From contig CM040128.1 in the NCBI GenBank assembly GCA_022559845.1, positions 219,899,643-219,963,642 on the forward strand: a DNA stretch of 64,000 bases, written 5' to 3'. Shown here in pieces: positions 46,701 to 58,339 of the stretch. How positions within the stretch are numbered: the stretch's first letter is position 1; each line of letters opens with the position of its first letter. The stretch is from Amorphophallus konjac (lineage: Eukaryota > Streptophyta > Magnoliopsida > Alismatales > Araceae). The notes under the pieces were generated by a model. That model did no database searches and was not told where the DNA came from. It saw nothing but the letters and a program-made list of their open reading frames with translations. The position numbers were made by a program, and so were the translations under genes.

Positions 46701-48492
46701 TCCACCAAAACCACGGATGCGAGAAAGCCCTAACAACCCGCATCAAGCAAGCGACGCGCACGGATAGCCGAAATAAGCAAGCGGGAAGAGGAAGATCGAA
46801 TACCTTGAAAATAGAAGGTGGGTCCACGAAGCTGTCGGAAGTAGACCTTCTTCGAGCTGCAATCCACCAAGGCATGATGAGCCTCGAGCCAATCCATGTC
46901 CAAAATCACATCGAAGTCCTGAAGCGGTAACGCATAGAGTCTAGCCGGCAAACCCCGCCCTTCCACCCACACAGGTACCTTCTCGAAGCAGTACGGGGTG
47001 ATCATGAAGTCACCGGTAGGCAACTCTACCGCCAAGTCACAGGACACCTCGGTCACTGGGTCCTCCATGCTCTGAGTAAAATCCTCCGAGATGAACGAAT
47101 GAGAAGCACCTGAATCAAACAAAACACGAGCCGCACGACCCAAAATCGAGAGAGTACCTTCCACCAAATGCGACGCCTCAGCCTCTGCCCTGGTCATGTG
47201 AGTCACTCTGCCTCGGGATCTCTACCTCCCTGCGGTAGCTGACCGTGACAACTGAGGAAACTGTCCCTGCTGCTGGTACTGCTGCGACTGTGATGACAAC
47301 TGTTGGGGCGAAAACTACTGCTGCTGCTGAAACTCATGCGGCTAGCTCGGTCTTTATGGACAGCCACGTGCCATATGTCCTGGCTGATCGCACCTGAAGC
47401 AAATCACGGGCGCTGAACACGGTCTGCCTGGATGAGAACCACCGCACCTAGGACAACCACCCCGCGAACCAGTCATCCAACCCTGGCGCTGAAAAGCCAC
47501 CGGCTGCTGAACACTGCCCAACGACTCCTACTTCGACTCCTTGCGATCCTGACGCCTCTTGCCAAAACCAGCTTCCTTAAGCAGCTTCTTAAGCTTCAAC
47601 TTGAAGGACGACCCTGGCGCAGGAGCCGTAGATTGTGTCGCCACTGATCCACCTGCTGAGAGCTGGACGGTACTCTGCTGCTGCATCTCTGACGGCTAGC
47701 TGAAATCTGCCTGCGCCTGACTAGCACTGCCCTGCCCTCGAACCTTCTGCAAGTCTCTCTCCAGCACCGCTGCTGCCTTACATGCCGCATCCAAAGTGGT
47801 CAACCCCGACGCAAGAAGATGATGCCTCAACTCTAGCCTCAGGCCACCCACAAACTGATCGGTCTTCACCTCCTCATCTGCCATGATATGAGGAGCATAA
47901 CGGCCCAACTCGATAAACCTGGCACGGTACTGATCACCGTCATGTCACCCTGGGTCAGCTCCATAAACTCACGCAACCTCTGCGACCTGACAAAGGACGG
48001 ACAGAAGGCACGCTCAAAGGCCGTGACGAACTCCTGCCACGCAATCTGCCGAAGAGGACGAGACTGGAGCACTAAACCCCACTCTGACGTCCACCAAGTA
48101 CGGGCCGCTCCCTGAAGACGATGAGTAGCCAACGCCACCTGCTCCTCCTCAGGACACTCCATCGCGCTGAAAATCCGCCGAACATCATCCAGCCACTCTC
48201 TGGCCACCTCAGGATCTGGCTGCCCACTGAAAGAAGAAGGCTGGAACAGCAAAAACTCCTTCAACACGCGACCATGACCACCACGAGCTTGGCCCTCACC
48301 AGCCTCACCGCCCTGCTGCTGACCTCCCTGTTGCCGCTGAAACACATACTCAAACATGCCTCGGAAGAAATCGTCCATCCCCGGAGCTCTCGCATCTCCA
48401 GCTACACCCTCGGAAATTGAAGCCCTGCTCTGCTCCTCCGGACCACCACTAGACTCTCCCTGCTGGGGACGAGCCCTCCTCCGTGGTGCCAT
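43793..48492 (-). pseudogene. Element A gag-pol polyprotein, Tekay type
   Basis: Starts at MAPRRRARPQQGES (48490-48492). Gag contains FQPSSFSGQPDPEVAREWLD. One base is missing near 47933, so the frame shifts inside gag. Two zinc-binding motifs follow (CPRCGGSHPGRPC and an intact CFRCDQPGHMARGC, about 47370-47455), interrupted by stops. Protease: FDSGASHSFIS, one copy. [29 protein letters not shown]. RNase [16 protein letters not shown]. Integrase: H2C2 zinc domain, core with SDRDPRFTS intact and an E in SEWTIQTLE. Chromodomain ends at 43793. Stops in the pol frame: 47222-47224, 46730-46732, 46511-46513, 45071-45073, 44699-44701 and 43919-43921. Aligning to element B suggests four of these were CAG (Gln) or CGA (Arg) codons. 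Confidence 0.93.
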
Positions 48493-48633
48493 AACGCACC
48501 TGACATCAAGAAAACAACCACAAATCAATAAAACACGCGCGGCCCTAAGCCAGTCGCCGACTGTACATGACATTCATGGACCTTCTGGACCACCGCAATT
48601 CGTTTCAAATTCCGATGTACCTCCACAACCTAC

Positions 48634-48645
48634 GCTCTGATACCA
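48634..48645 (-). other. Element A primer-binding site (initiator Met tRNA)
   Basis: Minus strand TGGTATCAGAGC, perfect 12-base match, 2 bases from the 5' LTR. Confidence 0.92.
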
Positions 48646-48647
48646 AC

Positions 48648-51070
48648 TGTGACGACCCGGGATCCGAGTACCGGAGAGGAACCGGCGCGTCTCGAATCTC
48701 GGCCCGCCAACCCACGAGCCCGAAGACTCGGAAGGGTAGAAGGGAGTGGTGTGGGGGTACAAGAGAGGCTGAAACGACCACAGAGATAGCACAATAATCT
48801 AAAAATAAAATGCACAGAATAATATAAATAAATAAACTGCTACAGGGTCCACAGAGTCTCATGTCCAAATAAAAGTACAGTCAACAGAAAGGAAAGTACA
48901 ACTACACGGGGCATCCCCCGGCGTACAACTACACGGGGCATCCCCCGGCTCTGGCAGACTGGCGACTCACCTTGGCTAGAAGAACCACGCTGAAACTCGG
49001 CCGCGCCTCTCGAAGACCCCACCTCACCTGAAAAGTAGGGGTGAGCCTCATTTCATTGGCCCAGTAGGGATCCCGCGAATCCCCACCTCGCGCGGAAAAT
49101 GAGAAAGCAGAAGGCAACCCTACCTAGCAAGAGTACGGTGGAACCGACAAGCTAAAGTAAATAAACGGAAAAGCCATCTACTCTAACAGTACCGTACTAC
49201 CAAACCTCGGTCCAATAAAACTCGAGTCCACGCCTGCCAGCGAACAGGAGCACTATCCACCAGAAGAATGACTGGATGCGTCCCCTGACGTCTTACACCG
49301 CGTCACAAGTGTCCAGCTACGACGCCCCGGGCGTGAGACTCAGACACGCAACAAGAACCACAACAAGGACTAGCTGGGGTCACGCTCGTCAGCGCGTGTC
49401 CTAAGCCCCCAACTACGTGTGCACACACAGATCATCTGCTCTAGGTCGGGTCCTCTAGCTAGTTTTCCCCCCCACCGGACTCTGGTGGCAAAGGCAAGGG
49501 GCCCTACGGTAACCAGCCTAAAAACCGCCTCTCACTGGGTCTCACTCTCCACCACTCCCAGGTGGGTCCGCACACGCGTGCGCAGGAAGCTACGACTAGT
49601 GGACATGTCACTGGAAGTAAGGACTCGACTCACGGAACCCACCGACTAACACACTAACACAAACTCTTGGTAACCAAATGGTAGGTATGGATGCCGGGGA
49701 CACGCATGAGGTCTGACCGTCCCTCAAGTCACGCGGCACCCCCCACCGAGGTAACTGATTCTCCGGGGACCCCCGGGCGCCCCTGTGGCTTTCCCTGGGC
49801 ACCCACGGCAACCCTCGGGCCACACACCATGACCGGGTCCAAAACTCACCCAACCGGAGGCTAAGCTACCCCAGGAACACGGTTTCGGGGGAGGGGGAAG
49901 GTCGCGCTAGGCACCCCTAGCGTGACTCTGGAGAACGCGCTAGCATGGGCTAGCGTGATCTGCCAGATCGCGCTGCCCAAGGCTAGCGCGTTCACGCCTG
50001 AACGCGCTAGTCTTGGATAGCGCGATCATGCGATCGCGCTACCCGTCCATGGCGCGTTCTGAACCGCCAGAGCGGTCATCCCTTCTGATGAACGCGCCCG
50101 GACGACACTACGCGTTCATTAAGAACGTGCCACTGGAATATAGCGCGACAACGGGCCGAGCCCGGTTCGCGAAATACGCCCGAAAATCGTAAAACCACGC
50201 CCATTCACCCCCTCTGGTGAAGGGAAAACAACGGGGAATCACCCCCTCCCCCCCCGACGTCCTAGCATGCATCTAGAGTCCCAAATCAATCAAAAACCCC
50301 CACGAATCAATGGATCCGGCGCTCAAACCCCAAGCATGAAAATAACCCTCCCGGCATGGATTTAGCCCCACTCGGCCTCTCCACGGCCTAGAAATCACAG
50401 GGAATGCTGTAAAGAGGGCAAGGATCCGTCCCCCTACCTTAAAGAAGCTCAAAAACCACCGGATCGCCGCCGATCGCAGAATCTTGCTCGAACACGAACT
50501 CCTCTCCCACGCACCAATGGGGCACCGTCACGATCCTCTCACCACCGCCGTCGTCACCGCGCCGCCACCGAGGTCCACCACCTGTCACCGGAGGGGAAGG
50601 GGCGCCGCGAAGTCCAACGGGCAAGGGGGGGTTGCAACGGTCGGCCGTGGCTCACGAGAGGAGGAAAGAAAAAGGAAAAGAAGAAAAGGGGAAAAAGAAA
50701 AGGAAAGAAAATAGGGGGGGTATTTATAGAAAATCAGGAAAATTGGAAAAATCCCAAAAAATAGAAAAATACACCTCCTCGATCCTCGCGACGCACCGAT
50801 CACAACGGTACAACCCTCGCCTAGGTGAATGGTCCGGTTCACCCGCAACGAGGTTCTGAAGGGTCTGCCGAAACTCGTACACGGAAATCGGAAAACACAC
50901 AAGAAAAAAAAGCCGCGGACGCACTCCGGGCCTCCGAAACAACTCCGGATCGCGCCGATCCGGACACGAAAGATGTCCGGAACAAAATTTCAGACACAAC
51001 GGAGCCACACACTCCGAGAAACCAGATCCGGGACCCACGACGAAGGATCCGAAGGGTCCGGGACATCACA
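48648..51070 (-). repeat. Element A 5' LTR
   Basis: 2,423 bp, complete. TATAAATA on the minus strand (complement at 50721-50728) lies about 340 bases into the LTR, so U3 is short and most of the LTR would be R-U5. It contains the doubled CGGGGCATCCCCCGG hairpin unit (near 48905-48950) and the GCGCTAG/AACGCGC array at 49890-50120. Confidence 0.93.
49890..50120. repeat. GCGCTAG/AACGCGC inverted-motif array in A 5' LTR
   Basis: GCGCTAG, CTAGCGC, AACGCGC, GCGCGTT and GCGATC words alternate in both orientations about 15 times (for example AACGCGCTAG near 49953 and 49998, CTAGCGCGTT near 49983, GCGCGATCATGCGATCGCGC near 50020). It sits in the R-U5 part, at the place where element B has its GCGGTC array. 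The copy in the 3' LTR was lost when element E and its deletion replaced this region. Confidence 0.75.
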
Positions 51071-53426
51071 CGAAGTGTGGATCTAGAGGGGGGTGAATAG
51101 ATCTAATGCCAAATAAAAAACTAGTATAAGCTCTAATGCGGAATATAGGCAAACATCAGTTAAGTCAAATGAAGAACCACTATGTAAAGGGTCGACACAT
51201 GCAGCCACACAATAGAACACAAGCAATCTCACTAAGGTGCACAATGAAAACACGACCCACAAGCAAACACACAGTAGGCAGCAATTTTAAGGTGGTTCGA
51301 TCTCAATCCAGAGATCTACGTCCATCCCACACTCCAACTAGAGTGTGAATATCGCTGACTAACAGCTTGAACAGCTGGGCAACACAGCTTGCCATACAAC
51401 GACTGATAAACAGCTTCGCTGGGCTTTACAGCTTGCCGACCAGAGGAATAGATCCTCTGCAACAGCTGGGCAATACAGCTTAGCCGTCCGAGGCCAAGTC
51501 TCGCCTGCTGAGGATTACAGCTTCACCTGTCCAGTGGAGACCTCCACTGCAAATGCTGCCTCACAGCTTGAAGAAACAAGAGTTCGAAAGCAGTAAAATA
51601 GAAGCAAATGAAAATAAGAAAACCCGGAAGGGAAATAGCTCTCAATGAGCAAACATATCAGCTACGGTATCTGAACCAAGAGACTGATTTACAACCTCTC
51701 GAACAAGCTCTCTCAATCTCACTCTCTCAACTCATCTCTTCTCTCTTTCTCTTCTTCTCTGTTTTTCTTTCTTCTTTCTTTTCTTCTCCTCTGTGGATCG
51801 GTGGCTCTCTGCAGCTTTTCGCTCACTGTATAGACTTTGCCCACTTCATCGATCAACCTTCATCTGAAGACGAAGACTTGTATATATACCAGCAGCAGGT
51901 GGATAAGGGCGCGTGGCTTCCACATTTCCCGCCCAGTGAATTCGCCAGAACAGAGGCAATTCCATCCACATGGCAGCATCCTGTGATGGGCTACTTCCAC
52001 GTGTCACCATCACAACACCTCGTCCTCCTTGGATCACGAGCCAAGTCACCAATCTTTGTAAAGAATCCCTGTCAGACAGTCGAAATAGACTTATCAGGTT
52101 AAGTATAAACCCTGTACAGACTTGTAAAACTAACTGCATTGTATAGACTTCACTATATGGACTTGTGAACTCGAATGCAATGTACAGACTTCATATAAGA
52201 AGGCAACCGCTGTACATACTTACTGAAGCGTAAAACAATGTGCAGACTTTGAAGAACAGCAGCCAGTGTATGGACTTAGGTAGGCTTCAACTCGTGCAAT
52301 GTATAGACTTCATGCAATGCAATGCATATGAATGTATAGACTTCATGCAATGCAATGCAGACCAATGTACAGACTTTGGCGAAGCAAAGGCTGTACAGAC
52401 TTCAACTAAAAGATGCACGATGTACAGACTTGGAGATCATTCAACAGCCAATGTGTAAACTTCACGATGTATAGACTTTCCAAAGGAAAGGCTGTGTACA
52501 GACCTGAACAAAGCAAGGCAGCGAATGTATAGACTTCCAATGTATAGACTTGCCAACTGAACGATGTACAGACTTGAACAAGGAAACTCTGTACAGACTT
52601 GATCAAGGCAAGGCAGTCGAGTGTATAGACTTCCAATGTATAGACTTGCCAAGGGAAACGACGGTAAAGCTATCAGTGTATAGACTTCGAGTGCAACGTC
52701 GGTAAAGCTACCGATGTACAGACTTGCGAGTGCAACGTAGGTAAAACTTCCAATGTACAGACTTCGAAGTTGAACAGGTGGATGTACAGACTTGGAAGTT
52801 CACTAATGGATGTACAGACTTCACCACGATGTATAGACTTGGAAGTTCAATGAAGGATGTACAGACTTCACCTCGAGCATCTACAGTGCAGTGTATGGAC
52901 TTGAAGAATGATGCACAATGCAATGTATAGACTTCATGACTATGCTCATGCAATGTATGGACTTTGGAAAGCTAAGGCCAATGTATAGACTTCAATGATG
53001 CGTGCTACAGTCCAATGTATGGACTTATGAAGAACAATACATGACGCTGTACAGACTTCACTGATGCATGCTACAGTCCAATGTATGGACTTTGAATGTT
53101 GATGCATGAACAGTCCGTTGTACATACTTCCAATGTATAGACTTCCAGTGAGACGGACGATGTACACACTTTAGCCAATGCAATGCAGTGTATGGACTTC
53201 AACTAAGACGGACGATGTACACACTTAGCCAATGCAATGCAATGCAATGCATGGACTTCAACTAAGACGAACGATGTACACACTTAGCCTGAACCACTGT
53301 ATAGACTTTCATGAGACACTCAATGAGACGCTCAATGTACACACTTCAAGTCCAGTGTATAGACATTGCCTTAGACTCTAAATGAGATGGATGTTGTGCA
53401 GACTTTAGCCAATGCAATGTATAGAC
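51071..53426 (-). repeat. LTR2, main piece (Maximus/SIRE-like), cut by element D
   Basis: Continues from 33383 after element A. GAGGGGGGTGAATAG lies near its start, the AGGTGGTTCGATCTC block near 51290, and a minus-strand TATA box (complement TATATATA at about 51890-51898) next to AGCAGCAGG. From 52140 it is almost entirely an array of TGTATAGACTT-like words. With the 31-bp left piece it totals about 2.39 kb, close to D's 2.4-kb LTR, so nearly the whole LTR is present. It lacks a primer site on its left, so it is a 3' or solo LTR. Confidence 0.75.
52140..53426. repeat. TGTATAGACTT/TGTACAGACTT array in LTR2
   Basis: I count about 45 copies of TGTATAGACTT, TGTACAGACTT, TGTATGGACTT or TGTACACACTT, all in one orientation. 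They are separated by 4-30 bases of variable sequence (mean spacing close to 28). The spacers are partly shared between neighbours (GATGCATGCTACAGTCCAA, AAGACGGACGA), showing local duplications. The array lies upstream of the minus-strand TATA box, in U3. Element D inserted within the last copy. Confidence 0.9.
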
Positions 53427-54539
53427 TGTTAGTAAGCTTGGCCCGCATACAGAGGGGGGTGAATGTATCCTTCTACAGTATATGGCCAAATTTAAAACTA
53501 GGATGCTAGAGAAAGACACAGGATAGAACTAATTCATTTCAACTCAAATACAAACTCATGGGCGTGCCTATCCAAGCATCTAGCGGAAGCAATCAATCAA
53601 TCAAGCCACTGTACAAGAGATTTTAGGTGGTTCGGTCCACAGACCTACATCCACCCCTCACTCCCAACCGGAGTGAGGCTTCCACTAGCTCAAGCTAGAA
53701 CGCAGACTTAGTCTGAAAACAGTTGCTGCCACACAGCTTGACCAGGGGAACAACCTCCCCTCTTCCTCCCAACTGGAGGGACACCCAAGTGACTTCCAGC
53801 CACTTGGAAACTAGAGATCGAAGACCTCTTTTCCTCCAGACTAGGAGGGACCACTGGAATTGCAACCACAAGCCCAGAACCGGAGGACTAGCCTCCCTTC
53901 CTCTAACCAGAGGGCAACCCATAAGTGACAACCTGTCACTTGCAACCTGGAGATCAGATCTCCCTTCTCCTGAACCAACAGGAGGAACCCGACCCCCAAC
54001 AAGGCAATCGGAAGAACAAAGATGATCAGAAAACAAAGGAAAAACAATAAAGGAAAATAACACAGCAATCAGAAAGCTGTAAAAGATGAAATGCACAATG
54101 TGGCTCTCAACGGAGCTGACTGGCCTGGATCTGATCCACGGTCCAGTGAAGACAGATCTTCAAGCAGCTTCTTCCTTCTTTTCCACGAGCTCTCTCTCTC
54201 ACTCTCTATCTCTCTTTCTTTCTCTTCTGCTCTCTTAATCTCTCACTCACTGCTCTCGATTCACGGCTTCTCTCTTCTATCTCTTCTTCCTCTCTTTTCT
54301 TTCTTTTTCTCTTTTTCTGGATCGAAGGGCTTTCTGCTCTTCAGGCTTCTGCTTCGATCACTCTTCATCTGAAGACGAAGGATACATTATATACCAGCAG
54401 CAGTAGCAGCAGCAGCAGGGCGCGTGTGGCTTCCACAGTTCTCGCCCTAAGAGTTCAGACCACGTGGCAGCATCCAGCATGCTGTCAGAACATGTGTCTT
54501 CATCTGGGCATTCTCCTTATCCTCGGATCACGTGCCCAG

Positions 54540-54980
54540 CACCAGTACGCTCAGCAACTGGAGTTAGATGGCGTCAACTCACTTGCTCCAAAGGGTTGAC
54601 GCAGCCATCATGGATCTTCAATCTTTTTAACCGCTGCGTCGACTCCATCAGCATGCTGCGTTGACGCAACGGTATCGGCAGTCTAGTGATCGAGTCTTCA
54701 ACAACTGGGCGTGCTGCGTCGACGTTATCAGCATGTTGCGTTGACGCATTGAACATGTACATTTGTATACTGGCGTCTCTTAAGCCGCTGCGTCGACGCT
54801 GCTTGTTGATGGCGTTGACGCAGTGGAAGATATCATGAAAGCTTCGTCGCTTGTAAGAGTCTCTACTTTTTCTAACTGCTGCATCAACGCTGCTTGCTTG
54901 AGACATTAACGCAATAGAAGACATCGTGAAAGCTTCGTCTACTGATGCGTGGACGCTTTAAGCTTCAGGCGTCGACCCTG
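54540..54980. repeat. TGCGTCGACGCA-type palindrome array in D LTR
   Basis: Words such as CTGCGTCGACGCTG, TGCGTTGACGCA, GGCGTTGACGCAG and TGCGTCGACG alternate about a dozen times. They carry C-to-T variants of the GTCGAC centre (TTGAC, TCAAC). A second pair lies at 55608-55720 and a third outside the LTR at 58210-58335 (TGCGTGGACGCA, TGCGTCTACGCA, CGCGTTGACGCC). Confidence 0.8.
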
Positions 54981-54994
54981 TTCCCTTCAGCAAC

Positions 54995-55590
54995 AATAAT
55001 GAAGTGTGTAGACTTAGTGTTAACGTGAAGCATTGTATAGACTTCAGAGATCAATATAGCAAGTGTGTACATAGTGAGGGAGTGTATAGACTTAGCAGTC
55101 TAGGTCTCTAACAACGAGTGTATAGACTTGCAACTATTCATGAGATCTCAGTGTATAGACATAACGAATGTATATAGTTGAAGATCTAACAATCAAGTGT
55201 ATAGAGTTAGATATGTGAGCATGCGTTGTATAGACTTCACACAAGAAGACAAACAGGCTGTACAGACTTGGAGAGTTGAATCCAGTGTACAGACTTGTTG
55301 ATATCAAACGAAGAGCTTCCAGTGTATGGACTTTGCAATGCAAACAACAATGTATATACTTAGGGAACTGAAGTCTAGTGTATAGACTTGGAGAACTAGA
55401 GTCTAGTGTATAGACTTGGAGAATTAGAGTCTAGTGTATAGACTTGGAGAATTGAAGTCTAGTGTATAGACTTCATCAAATGAAGAGCTTCAAGTGTATG
55501 GACTTTGTTAAGAAGGTGCCCGATGTACAGACTTGAAGAAGATATGCCAATGTACAGACTAAATGGATCCAGCTGATGTATAGACTTTGT
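54995..55590. repeat. TGTATAGACTT array in D LTR
   Basis: About 20 copies of the same motif as in LTR2, including a 28-bp near-perfect tandem block at 55379-55470 (TGTATAGACTT followed by GGAGAA and TCTAG words). Located in U3, as in LTR2. Confidence 0.88.
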
Positions 55591-55823
55591 GCCCAAGCTA
55601 TCAATGTTCTGATGCGTCCACTCCACTTGAACGTTGCGTTGATGCACAAATTCACCCAGGAGCTTCTTTCTTGAGTTTGCACTGCTGCGTCGACGCTTCC
55701 ATTTGATGGCGTTGACGCAATGAGCACCCTGCAACCCCTTTGAACTATTAAACAGTTATTAGGAGGTTAAGTGTCTATATCCAAAATCTTACTATTGTCA
55801 TCATCAAAACCAGGAGTACAACA

Positions 55824-55836
55824 ATCTCCCCCTTTT
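55824..55836 (-). other. Element D polypurine tract
   Basis: Minus-strand AAAAAGGGGGAGA just upstream of the LTR start TGTTGTACTCC. This context is characteristic of the Maximus/SIRE lineage. Confidence 0.85.
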
Positions 55837-56132
55837 TGATGATGACAACCCCCAAACTGTTTTAATGACATCTGCGATCACACAAGTTTAGCATCAACCA
55901 AACGCATGGTTACTTGTCAGTTTGAACAAAAAATTATGAGTCACAAAAATGAAAGTATATGCTATCATTCATTAACAAAACTCAGCATTCATTAGAAAGT
56001 ATATGCTATCATTCATTAACAAAACTCAGCATTCATTAGCAAAATTCAGCAGTCATTAACAAAATTTAGCAGCTCATTAAGCTCTCCCCCTTTGTCATTA
56101 TCATGAAAAGGGGTGCATGTAGAAAACATCGG

Positions 56133-58001
56133 TTAAGATGGGAAGAAGCGATTGTAACGCATGGTAGAAGATGGTTGTTGTTGCTGACGAGAAGATTGTC
56201 CTTGAGTGCCTGGAGGTGTCTGGCGAGATGGCTGTCCTGAAGTAGAATGGTCCCTTGTTAGAAGGTCTCTGATCTCTTGAGAAAGTTCGCTTAGCTGATG
56301 ACTTAGAGTGTTGCGAACATTTCCAATTTCAGTGACAGAATCTTTGTTCTCAAGTGACTGGATGTTGGCTATTACTTTGTCAATCTTCTCTAGCACAACT
56401 TTGAGGAATGGAGGGATTGCACTGACAGAACCTTTGATTGTTTCTAGCCCTATCTTCAGATCATAGCACAGATCAATAATTTTGGCAAAAGAGGAAAGGG
56501 TTGAACCTTGTTGATTGTGCATCTCTTGTACCAGAGTGGCAAGTTTGTCAAGGAGGGATGATATCTGTTTCAAGACTGACCTTGTTGCTTGGTCAGACAC
56601 CATCTTGGTGAGTAAGAAATTTCGCCACTCACATAAAACTGAAGTTTCAAAATTCACAATCCGAGCAGTCAGCTTATTAAAATGAAGGGTTGTGAACTCC
56701 ACCAACTTGTCCATCTTGGCCTCCTGACGCTGCATCATCATAGTCATGTTCACTAACATCTCTTCAATAGTTGCTGGGGGTGGAGCTGCATCAGAAGTTG
56801 GAGAGGTTCTTCTATAAACTTTAATGGCTTCTGACGTAGATGGTTCTACTGTAGGTACAGAGCCACTCGGTTCCGCAGAAGCCTCAAAAACTTTCTCTCC
56901 TCTCATGGAGTTGTCCTCTGGCATGTCTTCACTCACCACAAATGGAATCGGTATTTCTGCTCTGTGCACTTGACCATCATCTATAGTGGCTGTTCTTGAT
57001 GCCTGACCGATCTCTGATGGTGCTGATTTCTGACTAGGAAGGGTTCTGACAGCCTTACCATCAACGACCTCAAAACCCATAAACTTTTGAATGTAAGAAA
57101 GTGTGTACACATTCCCTCGAGGGATGATAATTTTCTTCTCAGAGCCAAAGTCTACACCAACTTTCCGAAAAACAGCAGTTAATGGGGCGGCATAAGGAAG
57201 GGTTCTGGACTGAGATAGACATGACCCCATTGTTTGAATAGCTACATCCGACAAGGAAATCTGTATTCTCTTCAGTATACAGTAGAGAAGAAATCTTTGC
57301 ATCTCTGTCACCCTTTCTCTTCCACTGCTCTGTGGTGTGATCATGGAGGTGCAAATGTGGTGGAGCAGTCTATTTAGCGAAGGGAAATGATTGGCTTTGA
57401 GACTGCCTAGGTAGGTCTCCCTGACATCGGAGAGATTACTGGGTTTCTCAGTCAAGAGCTCATACGCTTCATGTGCATCATACTCAAAATCATGCAGCTG
57501 AACTCCTACTTTAGGAACCTTCCATGCTCTGGCAAGCAGCTTATCTGTTATTTCGAACCTTACACCTCTAACACTGGAGAACTCTCTGACCAAGGTGGGG
57601 TAGTAAGTCTTGTGTGTTGAGACAAACGACCACCAGCCCTGATGGTCCAGTGTAGGAAACAGCTGAGGAAAAACTTCGAGCATATGATGATCAGTAGCAT
57701 CAACGTACCGGGAAATAAGAACCTTCAGAGGTTCTTCCATGGTGACTGTACGCGAGCTACCAGCATCTTTCTGACTGGTTGCAGAACCTGAAGATAAGCC
57801 CTTCCGCTTCTCTTTTCTGACTGCGGATTTCTTTAACCTTTTGGTTGGCGGACTTGGATCCCGTGGACCCGTCTCCTTCCTTCTTCCCCTTTCGCGAGCT
57901 ACTAGAGAGTGGGACTCCATTGTGCCTCTTGCTGGTTCTGAGCCTCTTGGTTGTTCCTCTGCCCTCTGCTTCCCTTTTTGAGTGGATGCTGGAGAATCCA
58001 T
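56133..58001 (-). CDS. Element D second ORF (env-position protein, plant-transposon-protein-like)
   Basis: Starts best at the ATG at 57999-58001 (MDSPASTQKGKQRAEEQ). An in-frame ATG 38 codons upstream would add a hydrophobic leader, but it lies in AT-rich, untypical sequence. About 622 residues. A basic stretch (KRLKKSAVRKEKRKG) near residue 55 could be a nuclear signal. The middle has WWSFVSTHKTYYPTLVREF and VRGVRFEITDKLL, resembling the putative plant transposon protein domain often found as a 3' ORF in plant retroelements. The C-terminal third is predicted coiled coil (MMMQRQEAKMDKLVEF onward). It occupies the env position of SIRE-type elements, but I see no clear membrane anchor in the mature frame. 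It is uninterrupted, unlike the gag. Function unknown. Confidence 0.75.
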   Translation of the reverse strand: MDSPASTQKGKQRAEEQPRGSEPARGTMESHSLVARERGRRKETGPRDPSPPTKRLKKSAVRKEKRKGLSSGSATSQKDAGSSRTVTMEEPLKVLISRYVDATDHHMLEVFPQLFPTLDHQGWWSFVSTHKTYYPTLVREFSSVRGVRFEITDKLLARAWKVPKVGVQLHDFEYDAHEAYELLTEKPSNLSDVRETYLGSLKANHFPSLNRLLHHICTSMITPQSSGRERVTEMQRFLLYCILKRIQISLSDVAIQTMGSCLSQSRTLPYAAPLTAVFRKVGVDFGSEKKIIIPRGNVYTLSYIQKFMGFEVVDGKAVRTLPSQKSAPSEIGQASRTATIDDGQVHRAEIPIPFVVSEDMPEDNSMRGEKVFEASAEPSGSVPTVEPSTSEAIKVYRRTSPTSDAAPPPATIEEMLVNMTMMMQRQEAKMDKLVEFTTLHFNKLTARIVNFETSVLCEWRNFLLTKMVSDQATRSVLKQISSLLDKLATLVQEMHNQQGSTLSSFAKIIDLCYDLKIGLETIKGSVSAIPPFLKVVLEKIDKVIANIQSLENKDSVTEIGNVRNTLSHQLSELSQEIRDLLTRDHSTSGQPSRQTPPGTQGQSSRQQQQPSSTMRYNRFFPS

Positions 58002-58339
58002 GGCACGGAGATGAATCGAGCAGGAGAGAGAGCTGAGAGGATACTTGGGGGACACGAGAGGTCGAATGACAAAAAGAGGGATTTGGAAAAAAGTGAAGAA
58101 GAATAGCGGTCTCATATCGCTTTTAAAGAAACACCGTGGACCCTTTAAGTGAACGGTTCAGCCGGTTCAAGTGGGTGAACCGGGTAAAGAAGATATGAAT
58201 AAGAAGCAATGCGTGGACGCAGAGAGGGGCATTGCGTCTACGCAGTGAGGCAAGTGAACCGAAAAACACAAGATAAAAAGCCAGTGAGGCATAACGCGTT
58301 GACGCCAATGTAACATTGCGTCTACGCAGTGATGCAGTT

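Larger units (their letters stand above)
33384..51070 (-). mobile_element. Element A: Tekay/Del chromovirus, nested in LTR2
   Basis: It begins TGTGACGACCCGGG and ends GGGACATCACA on the + strand, with target duplication CGAAG at 33379-33383 and 51071-51075. The 5' LTR is 48648-51070. The 3' LTR is 33384-43725, enlarged by the 8.3-kb element E. Primer site, gag, protease, RT, RNase H, integrase, chromodomain and polypurine tract follow in order leftward. It is a relative of element B, but with a different LTR motif array and a single protease copy. Gag is frameshifted and the frame carries at least seven stops, so it is non-functional. Confidence 0.95.
53427..55822 (-). repeat. Element D 3' LTR
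   Basis: 2,396 bp, TGTTAGTAAG at the left and GTACAACA at the right (minus-strand start TGTTGTACTCC). Minus-strand TATATAA complement at 54387-54393, next to an AGCAGCAG run. U3 (to the right of the TATA box) carries the GCGTCGACGC array and then the TGTATAGACTT array. Confidence 0.92.

Noticed and set aside
51608..52102. 164-residue ORF in LTR2
   Set aside because: It covers the LTR promoter region and a CT-rich tract; no domain, and not kept as an ORF in D's LTR.
52140..53426. TGTATAGACTT array as CRISPR-like
   Set aside because: The 11-base core is too short, spacers vary from 4 to 30 bases and are shared between neighbours, and the array sits inside an LTR.
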